DNA of 64,000 bases from Quillaja saponaria (Eukaryota > Streptophyta > Magnoliopsida > Fabales > Quillajaceae), in contig CM055609.1 in the NCBI GenBank assembly GCA_029379385.1, forward strand, positions 3,534,001-3,598,000. The letters run 5' to 3'. The notes under the pieces are model-generated. The model ran no database searches and was not told the origin of the DNA. It worked only from the letters and a program-made list of their open reading frames with translations. Of this stretch, positions 38,408-51,359 are shown piece after piece. Numbering within the stretch: position 1 is the stretch's first letter; each line of letters opens with the position of its first letter. The translations under genes and the position numbers were made by a program.

Positions 38408-40379
38408 CTTTTTTCTGCCTATTCCTTTTATCCAATGTTGTTAGTTTTACGTAACATATTTGAACCAATAGACAATTGAAGAAGCATAGCATATGGTTTT
38501 ATAATTTATTACCCTCTTGGATGACGACTAGGATTATCATTGTAATTACAACTTTGACCACCCATTATTAATATTTAATTAATACTATGTTATTTTCTTT
38601 TGACATGAATACATGGTTTAATTTGATAAAATATTAAAATAAAAATGGAAAATGAAGGGCAAATCTGTACTTGAATTTATATTATATATTCACGAGGTAC
38701 AAAGAAGTTGGAATGGAAAGGGAAGTTGAATGTAGGTAGGTAGCCTACTCTTATCGTCTATGTATTCCCTTTTTTTTAAATCAGACAAGTTTTTTATTTT
38801 TTAAGCGGAACACAAACCGTTTACCACATACACCTCATAGCTATTTTCAAGCCTGTCCCAACAATCCCCATCTGCACAGTTCTAGTTAAACCTTCTTCAA
38901 GATAGAAGATTATAATAATTGAAATTCAATATCTATACAAGAGGTAAAAGATTTTAATAAACACATATACTTTATGTTATTTATATAAAATGAATCTAGT
39001 CTATTCTCTACTCTTAATAGAAAAAAAAAAAAAAAAAAGGGTAGGAAACTATAACCAAAAAGAAGAGTACTCTTTTAACTACAATTTCATTTTTATCTCA
39101 TTGTTGATGCTCGAGCCTAAAATCTTATTTCTTTTTACAACAAATGTTTTATCAATTGAACTAGCTAGCAAATAATCAATATATATATATATATATAATT
39201 TATGTTTTGGACATTAAGCAACACAATGAATCTAAAAGTAGATTTATTTATAATCTCTTATACATCATCCCATGCGTAAAAATCATGACACCTTAACATA
39301 TTAAAAACCTTTTTTTTTTAATCAATTGTAACATGCATTTTTGAAAATTCTTTTGTTAAGTTGAATTAAAGGAATTAAAAAGAGATTCTCTCGATTTGTA
39401 TAATAAATTTATTAGAAAAAATAAAAAAATAAAACAAATTATTGACATAAAAGCATATGTAATTATTTTAGTGGTTTTGAAATCATGTCTTTTTTTTTTT
39501 TAAATAAAAATTTCTGCACCAAAAGGATCATTACCCCTTTAATATTATAAATTAGCTAAAATATACTTACAATTGATTTGTGCCACATAAATGTATTATT
39601 TGCCTTCAATGCTGGAACAATCATTTCGGATTAAGACATGAAAATATATTACCCCATTATATACAATTAATGCGAATGATAATTAGGTGAACATGGACAT
39701 TGACTTTTAAATGTGTGGGATGATCCCAATACATAGTTAGTGGTGGCAATGGCCTTTCAAATATTATCTAATAAAGAAAAAAAAATCAAACTGGTTCATT
39801 AGTAATTTTTGACTTATATCAAAAGCATTTAGATTGAATTTGAATCGCTTTTGAAATTTATTAAGTATTCAGATCAATCAAGTTCAATTCATATTATAAA
39901 CAAGTCAATTTTATACTATATTTTATTAATTTTTAAATTTTAATTTTTAATATTACATATATAAATTCACGAGCTTGCTCATTTAGTATTATTTAAATAC
40001 TTATAATAAATACATTAACAAATAAAAATTAATATAAGTAAATAACTTAGTTCAGTGTAATTCACTGGTTAATTTTGGATTCAAATCTCTTGATAAAATT
40101 AATTTGAAAAAATCCTTCAAACACATAGGAGATTGTCATATGAAAGATTAGGTGTTAAGAAAGTTTGATGTCAAATGATTTGCACGACTAATGAAAATCA
40201 TTTTTATAAGTAGGAGTATTATATTACAAGTTTGAGTAGTAATTATTTTTATATAAATAAATCATTAGTGCCAAAATTTTATTTATGAGTCTAAGCTAGT
40301 TATTAAATTATTTAACAACATATCCAAATAATTTGATTTGCTTTTGGATTTTGTGATTTCGAATTTCTTGTACTATTGG

Positions 40380-40800
40380 GTCCTTAATGTCTAGCCCAAC
40401 ATAAACTTCTTGGTGGGCCTATTGGGCCTGATGGCCTGGTGGACTGGGCCTACTTCATTAAAAAAAAAATGTAGAAATTTTTTCCATTTAATGGTGTGTT
40501 TAACAAGCACACTTAACGCACTGACCTTTGAATCTTTGACTATGAGGGAAAGAAGAAAGAAAAAATGCGGCAAAGTGGAACCCACATTATTAATAATCAA
40601 ACATTCCACGTGGCTAGAAAGTGGAGGATTTCTTGCCATCTAATCAATCAAAAATCATAAATTGTTGGGCAATCAAGTAAAATAGTGCCGTTCGATTTAA
40701 TTACCAATAGTCCTTTGACAAACGCACACAGCAATTGGTTTCATGGTCCCACACACATAATCAAAGGGTCATCATCTTTCGTAACGATGACGAGATTAAA
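40380..40800. promoter_or_regulatory. Orphan promoter-like patch with site II and G-box words
   Basis: AGCCCAAC, GGGCCTATTGGGCCTGATGG and ACTGGGCCTA cluster at about 40394-40452, with CCACGTGG at about 40607. Such site II elements usually sit within 200 bases of housekeeping gene starts, but no open frame of family type follows on either strand. Confidence 0.35.
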
Positions 40801-41979
40801 ACCCACTGGCTTATAGAGAAAGCCGCGACAACAAAGCCGCGATCCTTAAATTGAAGGAAAAAAAAATTTTATTTTTTAAATATTATATTGTGTTTATTTA
40901 GTTTTTTTCTAATAATATTTTCAATGATTCTATTTTTGATCAAACAGATCATTTAAATGAAAAATTAATTAAATTAACCATTTAGAAAATAATTCAGATT
41001 ATAAAAGAAAATTTATATTTTGAAAACAAAAAATTATTGATATTCATGCTATTAGTTCTTTGCACATATTGATATTTTATTTTTAATTATTTTGTCTTTA
41101 TCTATTTCAAATTCGAAAACAGGGAATGGATTGAAAATTTTAATCATCAAGAATTTAGATAAAAAAAAATTGATTTTTAAGATATTATTAAAAATATTAA
41201 TTGTCAAAGAAAAAATTAGACTAAATTATGTATAATAATTATTTGCACTTACAACTCAATTTTATAAATAATGTAGTGTTCGAACTTGACACCTAAATAA
41301 TGGTGAAATAAGTACTAAGTTCTATAATATATGTCAGCATAATTGTCCTTTTTTTATTTTTTTTGGTGAAAATAACTACTTCAAAGAAAAAATTAGAAAG
41401 AGTAAAAGAAAAGTACAGCTTGGAGCTTTCCATAAGCCGAGCCATAAGACAGACAACAGAGGCCTCGATCACTTGTATTATACTAAAAAAAACTCAAATC
41501 AAGATGGGGTTACGAATCAACGGTCAATAACACTCATACGCGTTAATGGCTCTCCCCCTATGCGAAGTGTCCCATAAGCTGTCCATATGTCGCAATCACA
41601 CAGGTCAATCTTACTTATTTAATCACCAAAAAATTTCTCCAACTATTTAAAGTTTGACATAATAATTAAGAAGGTATAAAAATAATTTTTTATTTTATTT
41701 TAGTGTTTATGACATAATTACAATCAAATTAGAAAAAATTAATATTATATTAAAGTTTTTATACTTATACTTAATAAATACGAACTTACACGTATATTTT
41801 ATCTCAAGATAAATAAGATGATGTGTTAGTATATAGAATATTAATTCATTAAAAAATTATATTAGTGAAAATATGCATAAGATGATGGCTATACTACCCA
41901 ACTGCTATACGAAAAAGAGGCACAAAGTTTTCTCTTTAATTTATTTACTATCAGTGTCACTTAGACAATTAAACCCAAT

Positions 41980-42012
<33 letters not shown>

Positions 42013-42020
42013 CACACCAC

Positions 42021-42057
42021 AAGAAGAAGAAAAAGAAGAAGAAGAAGAAGAAGAAGT
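42021..42057. repeat. (GAA)n microsatellite in NF-YB2 leader
   Basis: AAG/GAA triplets with one interruption, preceded by (TA)n at 41992-42011. It lies 75-110 bases before the start codon. Confidence 0.8.
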
Positions 42058-42131
42058 ACTAGTGCTAGCTATAGTGGCAGTGGTAGTGCTAGGTCCATAC
42101 AACAAAAATCAAGTAGTTGATCAAGTGAGTG

Positions 42132-42759
42132 ATGGCTGAGTCAGACAACGAGTCAGGAGGTCAAACGGGAAACACAGGTGGTGATCAATTTTCTGTAACA
42201 GGGTGTAGAGAACAAGACAGGTTTCTACCAATAGCAAACGTGAGTAGGATCATGAAGAAGGCGTTACCTGCTAATGCTAAGATCTCAAAAGAAGCAAAGG
42301 AAACAGTTACAAGAGTGTGTATCAGAGTTCATAAGCTTCATCACTGGAGAAGCTTCTGATAAGTGTTCAAAAGAGAAGAGAAAGACAATCAACGGTGATG
42401 ATCTTTTGTGGGCCATGACAACACTGGGTTTTGAAGAATATGTTGAACCTCTGAAGATTTATTTGCTTAAGTATAGAGAGATGGAAGGAGACAAGATTGC
42501 TATGATGGGAGGAGGAGGAGGAGGAGGAGGAAGACAACAACAACAAGGTACCACTACTACTGATCAGAATAGTAATGGTGGTGATGATCATCAGGGTGGG
42601 GTTGTAAATATTAGTAATTCTGGGGTTAATTATGGTCATGCTGGTGGAGTTCATCAATCCACTATGATGATGATGATGGGCCATCATCGTCATCATCAAT
42701 CTACTGGTCGCATGTATGGATCTGGAAGTGGAGGCAGCTCTTCTGGAAGGACTAGGTAG
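42132..42759 (+). CDS. NFYB2: NF-YB2/NF-YB3-type CCAAT-binding subunit, frameshifted as assembled
   Basis: Intronless gene for a histone-fold subunit of the NF-Y (CCAAT box) trimer. Arabidopsis NF-YB2/3 partner CONSTANS and promote photoperiodic flowering. The start is ATG 42132 ([10 protein letters not shown]). The first frame gives [20 protein letters not shown] and [16 protein letters not shown]. It then shifts to VTRVCIRVH.. and stops at 42359. The expected continuation [19 protein letters not shown] lies one base over. One extra A at 42309 accounts for it, and the rest reads through to the stop at 42759. The second part holds [20 protein letters not shown], a Gly/Gln/His-rich tail and the ending SGRTR, as in NF-YB2. 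Corrected length is about 208 residues. As written, the histone fold is cut inside helix 2, so a null allele or a base error must be assumed. Confidence 0.85.
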
Positions 42760-44434
42760 ATTTTTTTTTTTATTGTTATGTTTCTCAAGTTTCAATTCTC
42801 AAAGGGTGCATGTTACACATGTTTATGTTTTATTTTAAAAGTACCCCAGTTTGTTTGTTTTTTTTTTTTAATAGAAAAACAATAAGTTTAGTTTGTATTG
42901 TTCTTAATTAGCTAGCTACTTGTGCATGTGTTCAAATTCCAAATTAGTTTTAGGATGCTTTCTAAAAGAAAAAAAAAAAATTTCTGAGTTATATAAGATC
43001 ATTTTAATTGGTTGAATATTGCTAATTTGGGTTGGAATCCACATCTTTTGAATTTAAATCTTGTTGTAAAATATTGAATCTCTCTCGTTTTATTAATTCA
43101 CTAGAATTATGCACTTTTTGGGTTTCAGTTTCAAATTGATACACTTTAGTTCCCTAAATTGGCAATAATTGATACATTTAATGTTTGTTAATTAGTAGTT
43201 GAATTCATAGCACTTGGCAGAATATGGTCCAATCCTTTAGAATTTGAGCTGCTGTGGCCAAACACAACAGGGTGAGAAAAAGGATTCCAATTTCAGTTGC
43301 TTTGTATGAATTTGAGATTATTCTATATTTGGCTGCTTTCAACTTCCCATCTTTTTCTCCACGTATGTACATACATGATACTAATTTAATGTCTGTCTCT
43401 ATGCATAGCTATCTTGTTATCACATTCATGTATGTTTTTTATTTGTTGCCTTTGGTTTCAAAATGTCCAATTATATATAGAGGTTGATGACTCACTCATT
43501 TAGTACCATCAATTGGAGAATTTCGTAGTAATGAGTCATGTTTGTCACCACTTTTTATTTTATTAAAAAAAATATATTTTTTTTCTTTCTAAAACAAGCC
43601 ATGTTGTGTCATTTTTGAGTAATTTTCATAACGACCAAAGGTCACAAACCCAAATAGATTTACCTCTTGGTCCTTCTTTATGGTTATGTTCTTATAAGTA
43701 ATTTAATAAGGAATAGTTGTAGTAAAACAGAAAAAGGACAGTGGTAGCTTATGACTTTCACCGAAAGCAAGAACTTCGTTTTCTAATTAATGATCCTTTC
43801 AACTCTTCATGAAGGCAACTAAAAAGTCTAGCAAAGCTGGCCAAAGCAAGCATAATAGCTACTAGCTAGCTAGGCATCTCAAAGATCATAGCTGAATTCT
43901 ATCAAAAATAGTAAAAAAGCTAGTATATCGGTCTACTCATTCACATTTCTTGTGTGATATATATAAAAGATATCTCGAGAATTCTTTAATAAAATAATAA
44001 ATTTTAAATAAAATTCACTTTTGTTAAATAAAATTTACTTTTTCTTTATTAGACATTTCAGGTGTACCAAACGTTCACTTAACCTCTGAGAAAATATATT
44101 GATTGTTCGTGTTTGGTTAAGAAAAATGATAATTCGTATTTTTTACTCTTCGTAATCATTTGATCTAGTACATTTTTTTTCTGACCAAACACAATCATAT
44201 GTTCAACAGATTGTGACAGACCAGCAAGACCATAGGCAACACTATTCCCCTGTCTTCTAACTTGTGGACATTTAAAGATGAGAAGGATTTGGCCTGAACA
44301 CACCCTAAGCAATTTACTTGATGAATTTCATTTTAAGTCCTTTGCTTTGTCAATTTCAATTATAAACATAAACAATCAGATGAATACAAATTAAAATTTT
44401 GGTATAAAATAACCTTAGCAACTCATTCTAAGGA
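42760..44434. other. Intergenic region between NF-YB2 and NUDT2
   Basis: Both genes' 3' flanks, AT-rich. It contains an RNase H-like retroelement fragment at about 44105-44312 and no other supportable gene. Confidence 0.45.
44105..44312 (-). mobile_element. RNase H-like fragment of a non-LTR retroelement
   Basis: The minus-strand reading CPQVRRQGNSVAYGLAGLSQ then SVEHMIVF resembles the C-terminal end of the plant RVT_3/RNase H domain. There the motif is F..VRR.GN.VAH.LA.. followed by a hydrophobic W/F-rich end. Only about 45 residues match, with no reverse transcriptase beside it, so this is a short relic. Confidence 0.45.
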
Positions 44435-47400
44435 TTACAAACCCTTCAGGCCCCTATCGTTCAAGTACAAATTATGCTTCTCCTCAGAAAAGCTTGACGA
44501 TATAGGTACAGGAGAAAATCCACTATATTCTCCATCGATCCTTGTCAAGCATATATCGGCTATGTACTTTGAAAGCTCATAATTTTGGACAAATGGCTGA
44601 GCTGCATATTCCTCAAATGGCATCCACTGCAGGCAATCAATCATTAGATTGTTGGAATAATTACAAGGAATAATACATGCCTTGGCCTACTGTTTTAGGT
44701 TACTTCCTCTTGATCTTTTGTCAAATGTACTTAAAAAATTAATTGCTTTACTTGTATAGATTTTCAGCACTAATTCTGAAAAATATAAACATGTAAGCAC
44801 TCTTTAATTCTGTAAAATTAGGAGAATGAACTACAGTTACCCCCTAAGGGAAATGTACCTCTGCAGCCTCTATCTCTGCCTCCTGCTTTTGGACGTCAAA
44901 AGAGAGAGGACGCAACATGCACACAAAGAATAAGTCTGACTTCTCAAAGAATTCCTCGTGACTCTGTCTGTTGATTAGTGAGAAAATTTTTAGCTCTTAG
45001 TGACAAGGATGAATGAACAAACTTTTGAGTTAAAGAATAACAATTATATCATTGTTTTCAAGAAAGGGGCATCAGTACATGCTAAACACATACAAATGCG
45101 AAGCATATGACTTCTCAAAAAGACCATGGTCTGGTTATCAGTGCATATAGCAAAATGTCAAGTCAAGTTCCAAAATTCTAATATGAGCAACCTAGTGAGG
45201 AGCCTGTTGTTTCGTATATACATGGAAATGCCATATTTTCAGCAAACATCTCACCTGAATGCTAATACTTCCACAAACTCTGAGTCAATCTGAAAATACA
45301 GAAAAATCGAAATGTTAAGACAATTACATTGACAAACCCACCCATGCTTGGTCATATAACACACTAGAGGAGTAGCCCTCATTTGATTGAATATAATGAG
45401 AATACTACTTACTCCTGTTTCTTCTTTCACCTCTCTCACTGCCGCTGCACAAATATCCTCTCCCTGGAGACAACGAAGTTTGATAACTGGATTTTACAGA
45501 CAGTGTATCATATTCCATTATGTTGAGAAGAAAACATGAACCCATACCTCTTCAACAACTCCAGTAGGGATTTTCCATATTCCTGTTCCTTGAAATTTTC
45601 CCCTCCTTTCTTGGACCACTAGAACCTAAGGTTATTGTAAACGACAGATATTGAAACATGCAGGAGATAGCTGACTTGTTAAAAGTTAATTACTCAAGAA
45701 TTCCTAGCAGTAAGTAACACGCATACTTTTTTCAATGAACAAGTGCTAATCGTAATCAGAGAAAAAGTGGGATTTTTCCATCCTCCACCTGCATGCATGG
45801 AGGAAAGAGAGGTTTGACAAAACCATGAAGTTGAGGTACAAATGATAACAAAGACAAAACGTTTAGGATGCCATGAGCTGGTGACTTTTTTATTTCAATT
45901 ACTTAGATAATCTGAAAACATTAGCACCGAGTTCTAGGATGAATTTGGCAAAACGGTAATAACCTTCCAACCAGACATTTCCATGGAAAGAAAAAGAGAA
46001 GAAAGGGGCAATGAACAGTTTATCATTCTGTACTAGTACTAGCTTAAATAAGGTAACCTAAACTCAATAATTAAGCACAATATAACTAAAAAGGGATTAC
46101 AATTAAGTGCATATTAAATAGACAAAGTGAAGAGCAAAACAATTGACAATGAGATTGAGAAGAACATGCTGGAACAAAAATTTGTAAACCGTGGGAAGAA
46201 GAAAAGTGACTAGTGATAAGTATTTGGGGAAACTTCATAAAGAATCAAAGATGGTCTAGTACTCAGAATAATCTCATGTGGTTATATTTAGATCTGTTAC
46301 CAGTTACTAACAGTCAATACTTGACGATATTAGCATCATACAAATATTAGCATTGACTTTTATGTCTTATAGAAGAAAGGACTTCACAAAAGGTTGAAGC
46401 AGGATAATTTAGAACGATCAGTTATCTTCCTAATAATTCATAATAAGCACAGGCTACAAAAGAAATATAGTAACATATAAGCAAGAGAAAAAAAAAAATT
46501 TGGTTAAACATATAAGCAAGCTTTCACTGAAGCTTTAGTAGTATAAATCTTTCCACTTTTAAGTTTTAAAGCCTACTGTAAGTTAAAACTGGGTATCCCT
46601 TTTAAACCAGAGCCCCCAGCCCCAACATCTTGTATTAGATGACTATTCATATTTGGTGTTTTTGTTTTTAATAAAAAACCAGTGACTGTAGTCAAGGTCA
46701 TCCCCAGGTGTTGAGGGTAATATTTTTATGACAGAGGAATATATAAATATTGGTTGCGACCGTCTGATTGTGTGGGTGTGATTGCTCCCATTTTAAGGGG
46801 AAGCTTCTTCATTCAACAGTAGCCACGAAGACATACTTTATCGTGATTAACTTGGGAAGCTACCTCTCTTTTGTCATTCATGACAAATGCACCAATACCC
46901 ACTCGATGTGTAGCATTTGCAGGAAGAGTATTTGCACCTTCAGGAATCCAATAGACAAGCATTAAATATTTGGGTTCAGCATGATGGTACCAAAAACCTT
47001 CCTGCAAAAGGTGCCAATTGCCAAATAACTACAGTTAATGGAGAAAAGATGGCGCAGCAACTTAGTAAAAGGCACAAACACACGAGTTCTTCTCAATAGG
47101 AGCCTTCAGGACTTAGTGTTGCTAATAGAAAATGACAATAATGTCACCTTAACTGCAGCTTCAACAAGATTGACTAGATGAATAGGTAACTTAATCCAAA
47201 CGCCCCTCTTTTCCTGCAAGACATTTTTGCATCATTAAGTATATAAAACAAATAGTAATATGACTCTACACAGATATCAAATTAACAAGGCCTAAAAGGA
47301 AGAAAACTACAATCTACAGGTGTGTGTGATAGAAAAACTACCAGCTGTCTCCATTGAGAAATTGAAGCTCTCAAAATCGAGACAAAGGCAGTAGAATCCA

Positions 47401-47530
47401 TAGGCTGATCCATTTCCACAATCACACCGCCATGGTCATCATGGGTTGCAGTTAGTAGTTTAACCTGCTGCTCTTCACCCTCTGTATCCACTTGCTCCTC
47501 ACTTGGTGATGAACTTACTGAAGCCGACAT
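44435..47530 (-). CDS. NUDT2: Nudix hydrolase, NUDT2-like (ADP-ribose/NADH pyrophosphatase group)
   Basis: Eight coding exons on minus: 47342-47530, 47148-47213, 46864-47001, 45548-45625, 45413-45463, 45255-45289, 44859-44967 and 44435-44626, giving 285 residues. Cytosolic enzyme cleaving nucleoside diphosphates linked to another moiety; Arabidopsis NUDT2 hydrolyses ADP-ribose and protects against oxidative stress. The Nudix box is complete across exons 4-6: G(x5)E(x7)REVKEETGI, from IPTGVVEEGEDICAAAVREV. Upstream are WRQLEKRGVWIKLPI and EGFWYHHAEPKYLMLVYWIP; downstream are KSDLFFVCMLRPLSFDV and EIEAAEWMPFEEY, all family signatures. The first in-frame ATG (MSASVSSS) was chosen. A leader intron (about 47610-47851) is likely, with a four-codon upstream frame after it. 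The trihelix gene starts 711 bases away on the other strand, so they may share a promoter. Confidence 0.92.
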
Positions 47531-48241
47531 GGATTGAATAACAAAAGGGGTCACCACTTTACCTTGAATGCCAAGGAAACACTTCAAATAGTACCCATTA
47601 GACGCTGTAGTCTAACCAGAAGACTAGTTTAACTTTGATGATCCAAAATTCAACTTTGACCAAAAGGGAGCACAACCCAGTATGAAAGGCTCTAAATTGA
47701 CACCCAACAGATTGAAACGATTGAAGAAGCTAAAATCGGCTCATAAACATTTAATTTCATCAATCAAACGAAAAGGGTATGAAAATGAATGAATCATTCT
47801 CGTTAACTAAATAAAAAAAAATGACAAAAGCTGACATTGTTTGCTTGTACCTTTTGCAGATGTTCTTCTTGCTCTTCTTGTTAAATATATGAACAACCGG
47901 TGATTACTTGCAAGACAACAGTAATTTAAAGCAGTTCTCAAACAGAGCAACGATGGTTTTGTAAGTGATCTGAGGATTATTATGCCCGAAATTTCATTGA
48001 CATGAACACATGATGATTCATGGCCAAATAGGAATGCTGGCTGGTGGCAACAGACCACTGGCCAATGAATGGACACGTAAGCATAGGGACAGCGTTGTAG
48101 ATAATGAGAATCTAAAGGAGAAATTCGTAAATGTGATTATCTATTTTATTTTTACCGATTTTTACTCCCGTTTACTAACCTCATTTCACCTATCTCAAAA
48201 CCCTCGCGCCGCAAAATTTTACCATCCGCCACCGTCTGTTT
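47531..48241. promoter_or_regulatory. Divergent promoter between NUDT2 and trihelix genes
   Basis: The 711 bases between the two start codons are less AT-rich than usual. They probably include a NUDT2 leader exon ending at about 47852 (AAAAG/GTACAAG on minus) and an acceptor near 47607. No TATA box is obvious near 48200, where CCTCGCGCCGC is found. Confidence 0.5.
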
Positions 48242-50291
48242 ATGGACATCTTCACCGGCGATGACTTCCCTGACCACGTGGCTCCATTTCCTGACACCAC
48301 TGATTTCCTTTACAATCATTCAACGACTCTGATTCACTCTCCGGAGATCATTACTCAAAGACCAAACGTGCCGCCTCAGAAGCTTCGTCCAATCAGGTGC
48401 AACGGTAGGTCTCCGGGGAGTTCTCAGGCGGGTGAGTTGCCTGAGAATGGAGGTAACGTCGAAAGTCTAGAAAGGTGCCGGAACATAGAGTCTACGGATG
48501 TAGAGTTTCTCAGTAATCAGCTGTATGCCTTTAATGGGGAGTCAAGTGAGTACTTTGACTCGCTGCAGAAGCAAGTAGAAGCTAGCAAGGTGTCAAGGAA
48601 AGACGGTTGCGACGATATTGCTGAAAATGGTTGCCTTGGAGTGGAGGATCCGGCAGGGTCCGGGTCGGGTGTCGAGGTGGATATTTGGGACCCGAACGTT
48701 GAGGAATGTCTGTTGGGTAAAGAGTCAAGGTGAAGTTCTGGCTTTTTTGTTTGTCACTAAAATCCCAAGTTATTGAATTTAATTCGTTTCTTATTGCGCT
48801 TTACATTTTTTTTTGTTCAATCTATCATGGGTTTGGCTTTATTTATGTTGGCTTTAACTAATAGCATACTTTTATTTTATTTTTGTGAAAAGAGAAGGGA
48901 AAAGAAATCTATTTTTCATGAAATTCAACCAAAAAAATATTTTTTTTTTAGTTAAATATCCTTGGTCTGCTCTTATAGTTTTGTTTGGTATCTCTCTGTC
49001 TCTGTGTACAAAAAAAGAGGCGTGCAGGTACCATTTTCTTGAGGTTTACAGAATTGTTTTTCTCTGAATCACTTGGTTTATTTTATTTTATTTTATGGAG
49101 AATTAAATATTGCACATTGTGTTATAAATATATGTTATGATTTACTAAAATGAACCTGGGAATTTGTATTTTGTATGATATCTTTCACATTATAGACATA
49201 CTAGCCCACTTAATAAGCATGTTCATAAAATGTAGGATGTTACTGGGGAAAAGCAAATTATAGGCTATTGTGTAGTATTGAGAACAAAAAGGGTAGTCCT
49301 GTTAGCTGTTAAACTGGTGCTGAAGTATGCAAGGGGCTTAGTGGGTGATAACATGGTAATCCATGCTTTGCAGAAAATGGCGACTATGAAATATTCTAGT
49401 GAAAAGATATAATGCTATTGTTCACAGTTGGCTAAACTTTCCTTTTACATATAATGTTTCGTAACCTGTGGGATGGACATCACCTACAAATCAAATCCTA
49501 TGTGAATCCTAATATTAGTCTAAGTTGTTCTCTAATTTGAGGTACTCTTCTCTGGTTTCAGCTCAGATGATGGTGATGATTCATCTGCAAACACTAAACA
49601 ACCAAGTAATGGGAAGAGGAGGAAAAAGCTTGAGACTTTCCTACAAAATTTGGTAATGAAGGTAATGGAAAAGCAAGAGAAGATGCACAAACAGTTAATA
49701 GAGATGATAGAAAGGAAGGAAAAAGAAATAATTCTAAGAGAAGAAGACTGGAAGCAGAGGGAGTGTGAAAGAATTAAAAAGGAGGAGGAAGTCAGAGAGC
49801 AAGAGAAATCACGTAATTTAGCCCTGATATCCTTCATCCAAAGCTTGTTAGGCTTTGAAATTCAAGTTTCCCAGCCAGTGGGAAGCCCGTGCATGGAACT
49901 GAATGGATGCGAAGCTGATGTTCCAAAAAATTATATGAGTGACTCATGTAACAATAGGTGGCCAGTAGCTGAAGTACAAGCCCTAATAACTCTTCGCACT
50001 GCTTTAGAACGCAAGTTTCGTCTTAACGGATCCAAAGGATCCATATGGGAGGAAATATCTGGTGCAATGAATAACATGGGCTACAACCGGAGTTCAAAGA
50101 AGTGTAAGGAGAAATGGGAAAACATCAACAAGTACTACAGAAGGACAATGGGAAGTGGAAAGAAGCGTCGTCTCAATAGTAAGGCATGCTCTTACTTCAA
50201 TGAGTTGGACATCCTATATAGAAATGGACTGCTGAATCCTGGAGATGCCTTCAGCGAGACAGACTCTGTTCCGAAAATTGAAAAAGAATGA
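48242..50291 (+). CDS. Trihelix (GT-2 clade, single-domain) transcription factor, At5g47660-like
   Basis: Two exons, 48242-48729 and 49562-50291, giving 405 residues. The N-terminal half is acidic and low-complexity (MDIFTGDDFPDHVAPFPDTT..), without the N-terminal trihelix seen in GT-2/GTL proteins. A basic patch GKRRKKLETFLQNLV begins a long coiled coil (about residues 180-265, KQEKMHKQLIEMIERKEKEI) like the central helix of GT-2. The trihelix domain lies at about 300-370. It has NRWPVAEVQALITLRTALER, GSIWEEISGAMNNMGYNRSS and KKCKEKWENINKYYRRTMGS, with the three conserved tryptophans. A C-terminal KACSYFNELDILY motif follows, typical of the clade. Nuclear DNA-binding protein for GT elements; targets unknown. 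Length (398 in Arabidopsis) and neighbours fit At5g47660. Exon 1 donor AAG/GTGAAG and acceptor TTTCAG keep frame. Confidence 0.9.
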
Positions 50292-51182
50292 AATCAAGAG
50301 TTGAACATGGCATTCTTAAATTTTGCTTTTCACCTGTAGCCCTTGATATCCTTTTATTGAGATTGTTCTCTTGAATTCTAGTCCAAACTTTTCCATATCA
50401 TCTTTTAACTTTATAATTATAATTATTCAGTTGTCTTTGAATGGATGAGTTTTGTGCAGTCTTGATTAACTTGAAACAGATACAGAAACACACTTAGACT
50501 GAAAAGGCAGCATTGCCCTGAGGTTGTTATTCTCAGTTTCTCATTTGCTCCTTCCTCTTTTCTGTCTTGTTACCCATGGCAGACTACTAGCTAATATTCT
50601 ACTTGATATCACTACATTCTGTAAAGATTTCTACTGCTATTTCTGAGTGGGTTTTACTTTCATGAATTCTCTTTGAATTGTTAGGAGATGGTACCTGCTG
50701 AGGTAATTGCTTTTCTCAAACTCAAAGTGGTAAATATACTGTTAGCATGAAATCATCCATTGTCTGCGAAAGGTGAATATATGTAGGATTCACTCACCTC
50801 TTCTAGGGAGAACTTCTATGTGCACATAAGACTCCCAAATTCAATTACAAATAGAATAAAGGATGTGCAATCAAGGTAAAGCTCTGGAACATGCATCAAT
50901 ATAATTTGTTATACGCAGAAAAGTAGTAGAAGAAAGCATGAAAATGAAAGTTCATGCCACATGAATCGAGAGGTGAATATCACAATTTATTAAAGCATGA
51001 AAAGCTTGGGCAAATTAAGGGTGCCACATATACTAATACTACTACTCCCTTCATCTTCCACAATCCAATACATTATTTTGAAACCAACAAACATCATCAC
51101 AACATATAATCATAACAAATTGTACAGACAAAGTCCATGCAGTTATATACAAGACATGGATGATTGATAAGTACTTGAAGAA
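50292..51182. other. Intergenic region, trihelix 3' flank
   Basis: About 890 bases holding the 3' ends of the trihelix gene (+) and of the first small membrane protein gene (-). No gene is visible. Confidence 0.5.
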
Positions 51183-51359
51183 TCACATGGATGCTTGAAT
51201 AATAAAAATGAGGATGGCGGCCAAAACCACCGGGAAGACGAGAAGGAGGAAACCAGTTGGTGGTTGCACCGCACCCATCCCTAATGGAACAAATAGTAGA
51301 ATTGCGGCAACCACCAAAAACAACAACACCGAACCACTGCCACATACTTGAGGCTCCAT
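51183..51359 (-). CDS. Small two-transmembrane protein, family A copy 1 (58 aa)
   Basis: Unrecognised family. ATG at 51359 (MEPQVCGSGS) gives 58 residues with two hydrophobic segments, about 11-28 (VLLFLVVAAILLFVPL) and 37-54 (FLLLVFPVVLAAILIFII). They are joined by a short loop GMGAVQPPT. It shares VAAILLF.PL.MG.V.PPT..LL..FPVV.A with the copies at 53.5 and 58.2 kb, but lacks their polar N-terminus (M.RIEDIDNF). It is the most diverged copy and the end of the array. A TATA-like TTTATAAG lies near 51490 on the minus strand. Conservation of the reading frame among three copies is the main evidence that it is coding; function is unknown. Confidence 0.65.
   Translation of the reverse strand: MEPQVCGSGSVLLFLVVAAILLFVPLGMGAVQPPTGFLLLVFPVVLAAILIFIIQASM

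Larger units (their letters stand above)
38408..42131. other. Intergenic region upstream of NF-YB2
   Basis: No coding gene found over 3.7 kb. Microsatellites: (TA)n at about 39179-39197 and 41992-42011, and GAA at 42021-42057. A less AT-rich patch at 40380-40800 has several TGGGCC/TGGGCT site II-like words and a CCACGTGG box, yet no gene follows it. The 41400-41620 patch is also less AT-rich and may be a distal control region of NF-YB2. Confidence 0.45.

Noticed and set aside
40079..40095. GGATTCAAATCTC resembling a tRNA B box
   Set aside because: No A box, cloverleaf or anticodon arm upstream; AT-rich repeat context.
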